The notes beneath the pieces are model-generated. The model did not search any database. It was not told the origin of the DNA and was given only the letters and a program-made list of their open reading frames with translations. This document shows positions 7,068 to 10,323 of a DNA stretch of 10,323 nucleotides, piece by piece (the stretch's first letter is position 1; each line of letters begins with the position of its first letter). The translations under genes and the position numbers were made by a program. This stretch comes from Glaciecola sp. UBA2563. GTDB taxonomy: Bacteria > Pseudomonadota > Gammaproteobacteria > Enterobacterales > Alteromonadaceae. Location: NCBI GenBank assembly GCA_002340325.1, contig DDLV01000166.1, positions 1-10,323 of the forward strand, written 5' to 3'.

Positions 7068-7166
7068 TTGTTAACAAATTGTTTGTTGTTAAAAAAACAG
7101 CTTCTGGCGTTTAAAGACTATTACAAAATTTAACAATGATTGCATTCAGCGTTCAATAATTGTTAA
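7068..7166. repeat. Cluster of TTGTTAA motifs
   Basis: TTGTTAA or its complement occurs at 7068-7074, 7071-7077 (the two form the palindrome TTGTTAACAA), 7086-7092, 7130-7136 and 7160-7166. Further copies lie at 4828-4834 before gmd and at 7656-7662 after the next gene. AT-rich spacers will contain some by chance, but five within 100 bp is more than expected. Together with AACAAA/TTTGTT dyads, the area after fcl could form weak AT-rich stems, but no GC-rich terminator is visible. Confidence 0.35.
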
Positions 7167-7192
7167 CCGGTGCTAAAAAGCGGCGTTATTTC

Positions 7193-7221
7193 TTGGTCTA
7201 ATAAATAGCCTCGTATTAAAT
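7193..7221 (+). promoter_or_regulatory. Possible sigma-70-type promoter for the small exported protein
   Basis: TTGGTC (7193-7198) and TTAAAT (7216-7221) are separated by 17 bp. The match to consensus is weak (3 of 6 and 4 of 6). If used, transcription would start within the inverted repeat at 7221-7251. This is a guess from spacing and position. Confidence 0.2.
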
Positions 7222-7251
7222 GGTTGTGAGCATTATTTTGCTCACTAACCA
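7221..7251. promoter_or_regulatory. Long inverted repeat just before the small exported protein
   Basis: TGGTTGTGAGCA (7221-7232) pairs with TGCTCAC plus AACCA (7239-7251) around a six-base TTATTT loop, with a single bulged T at 7246. This gives 12 base pairs. It ends seven bases before the GAGG ribosome site (7259-7262), so it could be a leader hairpin acting on translation or mRNA stability, or an operator. It looks superficially like a CRP site (TGTGA, TCAC), but the half-sites are too far apart. Confidence 0.5.
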
Positions 7252-7271
7252 ACAACGCGAGGGTGAAAACC

Positions 7272-7589
7272 ATGAAATATCTACTTATCATATGTTTTTC
7301 AATATTAACCTTCTTCTCTTCATCCCATAGTTTTGCAAAATCAAATAACGAAATTACCTTTCAGGCAAGCGAAAATGCCAACTTGTTCGAAACCAAGGTA
7401 TGTATCATAGCGGCTACTAAGGGTTATAAGGCAGCCAAAGAATATCTTTCTGCAAATGGACAAGATTATCGGGTTTTTAATGAACGCTTTAGGTGCAATG
7501 GTACAACCCTGCATCGTTTTTCATTGCGCTACCGAGAAGCTCGAGTTATCGAGGAAGAGATCCTTACAGCCAGCTCAAGTAAGTCATGA
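7272..7589 (+). CDS. Small exported two-cysteine protein, DUF3718-like
   Basis: The protein has 105 residues. Residues 1-22 are a classical Sec signal peptide: K2, hydrophobic stretch LLIICFSILTFF, and likely cleavage after SFA. The mature part (about 83 residues, periplasmic or secreted) has exactly two cysteines, C44 in VCIIAATKGYKAAKEYL and C75 in RFRCNGTTLHRFSLRY, well placed for one disulfide. The layout Cys-x-x-A-A, helix, C-N-G-x-x-L-x-x-F resembles the DUF3718 family of Alteromonadales-type bacteria as I remember it; the function is not known to me. The start ATG 7272 is preferred over GTG 7263, because GAGG at 7259-7262 is nine bases from the ATG and would sit directly against the GTG. 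It is monocistronic by spacing. A long inverted repeat precedes it and a nested stem structure follows it. Confidence 0.83.
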   Translation: MKYLLIICFSILTFFSSSHSFAKSNNEITFQASENANLFETKVCIIAATKGYKAAKEYLSANGQDYRVFNERFRCNGTTLHRFSLRYREARVIEEEILTASSSKS

Positions 7590-7617
7590 AGATGAAAAAG
7601 TGATAGTTTGTTTTAAA

Positions 7618-7680
7618 GAGTGGCAGCGCAGTTAATCCGGAACAAAACTTAGCAGTTGTTAATTTCGGACTTAGCCACTC
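7618..7680 (+). terminator. Nested stem structure after the small exported protein
   Basis: GAGTGGC (7618-7624) pairs exactly with GCCACTC (7674-7680). Inside, TCCGGAA (7636-7642) pairs with TTTCGGA (7663-7669) with one G-U pair, and AAC/GTT pairing can continue toward the loop. The next bases, ATCTCTTATTC, are T-rich without a clean T-run. It begins 28 bp after the stop codon, so it is either an imperfect terminator of this gene or a structured element in the proB leader. Function is inferred. Confidence 0.4.
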
Positions 7681-7833
7681 ATCTCTTATTCAAAATTACC
7701 GACCTCACGTTTAAAGATAAACACCAAAAAAGAAGCCCACTCCTACAAAAATACAATAGCCACTTAAGAATCAATGGTGGTAAACTCCAACACATATTTT
7801 TTCATTGCACATTCAATTAGATAACAGTTCCCG

Positions 7834-8955
7834 ATGACTAATATCACGTGGCAAAACGCAGTAATTAAAATAGGAAGCGCACTTGTAACGTCTTCAAAAG
7901 AAGAAAGTGGCAGTTCCTATATGCGTCACATCGCGGATTTTATTATCGAAAGTCGACGACAAAACAAAGATATTATTCTGGTGTCTTCAGGTAGCGTCGC
8001 GGCAGCGCGAGGCATTGTAAAGACTGGCGTCGCGGTAACGCGAAGCCAAAAAGCAGCAATGGCAGCAATCGGCCAAACAAAAATGATGGCAGTTTGGTCC
8101 AGCCTGTTTAATTTTCCATGTGCGCAATTGCTATTAACTGTCGATGACTTGAATGATAGAACACGCTACATCAATATTAAAAATACAATTAGAGAGTTAC
8201 TAGATAATGGTGTACTACCGATTGTGAATGAGAACGACACGGTCGCGCAAGAAGAGTCCAATGTCGGTGATAATGACAATCTAGCAGCGCACACGGCAAT
8301 TGCTATGCAAACAGATTGTCTGTTGATTTGTACCGATGTAAACGGGCTTTATGATGGACATCCTCATCGAGATAAAAATGCCAAGCTTATCCCTGTCGTT
8401 GACAAAATCGATGACAGCATAATGGCCCTGGCGAGTGGCGCTAGCAGCGATGTTGGTACTGGCGGAATGATTACAAAACTACAGGCAGCTAAAAGATGCA
8501 CGCAATCCGGCATACAAACACTGCTAATTGATGGCAAAGACGCTTATAATTTCTCCGAGATACTCGCTGGACGATGTCCAGGTACGCTGTTTTCTCCTGC
8601 AGATATCGGCTATAGGGCCAAGCATGACTGGATCGCCCACACGTCACACCCCAAAGGCGAGATTGTCATTGACCACGGTGCCTATTTGGCAATGACAGAA
8701 AGGGGTGCATCTCTACTGCCTGCGGGAATAAGTAAAGCAAGCGGCGATTTTTATAAGGATGATACAGTGCTTGTCGTGCATCAAGATACGGTAGTAGGAA
8801 AAGGCATTAGTCGATTTTCATCAGCGGAAATCCAGCAAATAGCTGGCGTTAAAAGTCACTTAGTTTCTCGTATTCTGGGTTATCAAGCGTCAGAGGAAGT
8901 CATCCATCGGGACAACTTTGTATTGATCGCACCAGATAAATTAACCCATTTTTGA
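7834..8955 (+). CDS. proB: Glutamate 5-kinase
   Basis: It phosphorylates L-glutamate to glutamyl 5-phosphate with ATP, the committed step of proline synthesis in the cytoplasm. The 373 residues match the two-domain form. The amino-acid-kinase domain (about 8-260) shows VIKIGSALV with K12, VSSGSVAAARG (50-60), NENDTV (132-137), GDNDNLAA (145-152), the TDVNGLYDGHP loop (167-177) and GTGGMITKLQAA (208-219) with K215. A C-terminal PUA domain (about 274-373) begins GEIVIDHGAYLAMTERGASLLPAG. In known ProB proteins proline feeds back on the kinase domain; this is family knowledge. ATG 7834 has only a weak ribosome site. No strong promoter is seen in the 244-bp spacer upstream. proA follows after 20 bp, making a proBA unit. 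Confidence 0.97.
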   Translation: MTNITWQNAVIKIGSALVTSSKEESGSSYMRHIADFIIESRRQNKDIILVSSGSVAAARGIVKTGVAVTRSQKAAMAAIGQTKMMAVWSSLFNFPCAQLLLTVDDLNDRTRYINIKNTIRELLDNGVLPIVNENDTVAQEESNVGDNDNLAAHTAIAMQTDCLLICTDVNGLYDGHPHRDKNAKLIPVVDKIDDSIMALASGASSDVGTGGMITKLQAAKRCTQSGIQTLLIDGKDAYNFSEILAGRCPGTLFSPADIGYRAKHDWIAHTSHPKGEIVIDHGAYLAMTERGASLLPAGISKASGDFYKDDTVLVVHQDTVVGKGISRFSSAEIQQIAGVKSHLVSRILGYQASEEVIHRDNFVLIAPDKLTHF

Positions 8956-8975
8956 CCAGTATTTAAGAAAATAAC

Positions 8976-10226
8976 ATGAGTTTTGATATTCGGCATGCTG
9001 CGGCCAAAGCAAGTGCAGCAAAAACAGCAATCGCCAACTTAGACCAAGGCGCTCGCCTGCAGCTATTGCTCGACGTTGCTTCTGAGTTAAGAAAAGCGAC
9101 AGATAGCGTGCTAACAGCAAACCAAATAGACATTCAAACTGCACATGCATCTGGATTGCCCGCGCCAATGATTGACAGATTGACGTTAGATTTCAAAGGT
9201 GTTGAGAGTATTGCATTAGCTGTCGAAGACATCGCAAAGCAACCTGAAGTGCTTGGAAGTGTTAGCAATATCAGACCAATGCCAAGCGGCATTCAAGTCG
9301 GAAAAATGCGGATACCACTTGGCGTCGTTGCGATGATTTATGAATCTCGTCCAAATGTCACTATTGATGCCGCTGTACTGTGTTTGAAAGCAGGCAATGC
9401 AGTAATACTAAGAGGTGGAAAAGAAGCGCAAGCCTCAAATCAGGCCTTAGCAGATGTCCTGCATGCTGCGTTGCAAAAAAATGGATTGTCAAAAGATGTC
9501 TGTACAGTCATCCCAGATCCCGACCGCGAGATCATGAATGATATGCTCACATTAAGCGATGATATTGATTTAATCATTCCTCGAGGTGGAGAGGGTTTGA
9601 TTCGCCATGTTAGCGAAAACAGTAAAATACCCGTTATTCAGCATTTTAAAGGCGTTTGCCACCTGTACATCGATGCGCAGGCTGACTTACAAAAAGCATT
9701 ACCGATCCTTGAGAATGGCAAAACGCAACGCACCGGTGTTTGTAACGCATTAGAAACGTTACTCATTCACAAAGACATTGCTGCAGAAGCATTACCTCAT
9801 ATTGCCACGCTGTTCGCTAAACACGATGTAAAGGTTCACGCATGTGAACGCTCACTTGCGTTTTTTGAAAATGCGGTCGCCGCTCAGGATGAGGACTGGC
9901 ATGCTGAATATTTAGCGCTAGAGATTGCAGTCCGAGTAGTTAATGATTTTGAACGTGCAGTAGAACACATACAACAATACGGGAGTGGTCATACTGAAGT
10001 CATCGTTACGGAGAATTTAGCCAACGCACAAAGATTTATGCGTGAAGTTAACTCTTCAGTAATAATGCTCAATGCATCCTCGCGATTCAGCGACGGTGGA
10101 GAACTTGGTTTAGGGGCTGAAATTGGGATATCCACATCTAAACTGCACGCTTATGGTCCTATGGGAGCCGAGCAATTGACAACTGAAAAATTCGTTGTTT
10201 ATGGAGACGGGCATATACGCGCATAA
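8976..10226 (+). CDS. proA: Glutamate-5-semialdehyde dehydrogenase (gamma-glutamyl phosphate reductase)
   Basis: It reduces glutamyl 5-phosphate with NADPH to glutamate 5-semialdehyde, which cyclises toward proline. The 416 residues equal the usual length. It belongs to the aldehyde dehydrogenase superfamily. Visible segments are IPLGVVAMIYESRPNVT (113-129), LKAGNAVILRGGKEA (137-151), LIIPRGGEGLI (199-209), and the active-site region KTQRTGVCNALETLL with catalytic C256. The C-terminal part holds GSGHTEVIVTE and the family motif NASSRFSDGGELGLGAEIGIST. ATG 8976 follows the proB stop by 20 bp with an AAGAAAA ribosome site. The two enzymes are thought to pass the unstable intermediate directly, which fits their joint expression. 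No clear terminator is seen after its stop. Confidence 0.98.
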   Translation: MSFDIRHAAAKASAAKTAIANLDQGARLQLLLDVASELRKATDSVLTANQIDIQTAHASGLPAPMIDRLTLDFKGVESIALAVEDIAKQPEVLGSVSNIRPMPSGIQVGKMRIPLGVVAMIYESRPNVTIDAAVLCLKAGNAVILRGGKEAQASNQALADVLHAALQKNGLSKDVCTVIPDPDREIMNDMLTLSDDIDLIIPRGGEGLIRHVSENSKIPVIQHFKGVCHLYIDAQADLQKALPILENGKTQRTGVCNALETLLIHKDIAAEALPHIATLFAKHDVKVHACERSLAFFENAVAAQDEDWHAEYLALEIAVRVVNDFERAVEHIQQYGSGHTEVIVTENLANAQRFMREVNSSVIMLNASSRFSDGGELGLGAEIGISTSKLHAYGPMGAEQLTTEKFVVYGDGHIRA

Positions 10227-10265
10227 TGTTTTTGTTTGGCTATGTTCTCGTTAATTGTTATTTAG

Positions 10266-10323
10266 GTGTGCTTCTTGCAATTAATTATAGGATTAGGACA
10301 CTTGAAAGTCGCTGTAAACCCAA
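10266..10323 (+). CDS. Possible 5' end of a further gene, cut by the window edge
   Basis: A frame is open from 10266 (GTG) to the end after the stop at 10263-10265. Within it, TTG at 10302 has AGGA at 10289-10292, nine bases upstream, and would start LKVAVNP. Only seven full codons are visible, so neither the product nor the reality of the gene can be judged. A later start beyond the window is equally possible. Confidence 0.2.
   Translation, partial: MCFLQLIIGLGHLKVAVNP

Noticed and set aside
7225..7246. CRP binding site (TGTGA ... TCACT)
   Set aside because: The half-sites are 12 bases apart, whereas CRP needs 6. The symmetry is better explained as a hairpin or other operator.

Overview
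The window looks like chromosome from a gammaproteobacterium, most likely a marine Alteromonadales-type organism. This rests on moderate, AT-leaning base composition, on the mix of ProB/ProA, ABC1-kinase and GDP-fucose proteins, and on several small proteins resembling families I associate with marine gammaproteobacteria. It is inferred from protein character; no rRNA or other phylogenetic marker is present. I see no tRNA, rRNA, CRISPR array, transposase, integrase or phage gene.

Layout, left to right. Positions 1-132 hold a perfect inverted repeat near the edge. A small DUF6482-like protein (133-462, +) then faces a Sel1-repeat protein (547-1086, -). A 391-bp divergent intergenic region carrying three ATGCAAC repeats separates the Sel1 gene from an orphan response regulator with a long non-DNA-binding output region (1478-2668, +). 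This regulator converges on an EVE-domain protein (2694-3173, -). Upstream of the EVE gene, on the same strand and 60 bp away, is an ABC1/UbiB-family kinase-like protein (3234-4574, -). A 375-bp divergent region with a hairpin and a perfect 12-bp palindrome leads to gmd (4950-6071) and fcl (6077-7039), both +. After a 230-bp spacer rich in TTGTTAA motifs comes a small exported two-cysteine protein (7272-7589, +). A spacer with a nested stem structure follows, then proB (7834-8955) and proA (8976-10226), both +. The last bases may hold the start of another gene.

Functional units. gmd-fcl is a complete two-enzyme route from GDP-mannose to GDP-L-fucose, with no glycosyltransferase or polymer-export gene beside it. 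It probably supplies sugar to a surface glycan encoded elsewhere. proB-proA gives the first two steps of proline synthesis from glutamate. The ABC1 kinase-EVE pair may be co-transcribed. The response regulator has no partner histidine kinase in view.

I do not see clear evidence of a new defence or mobile system. The less explained parts are the orphan response regulator, the small exported protein, and the repeats and palindromes between genes.
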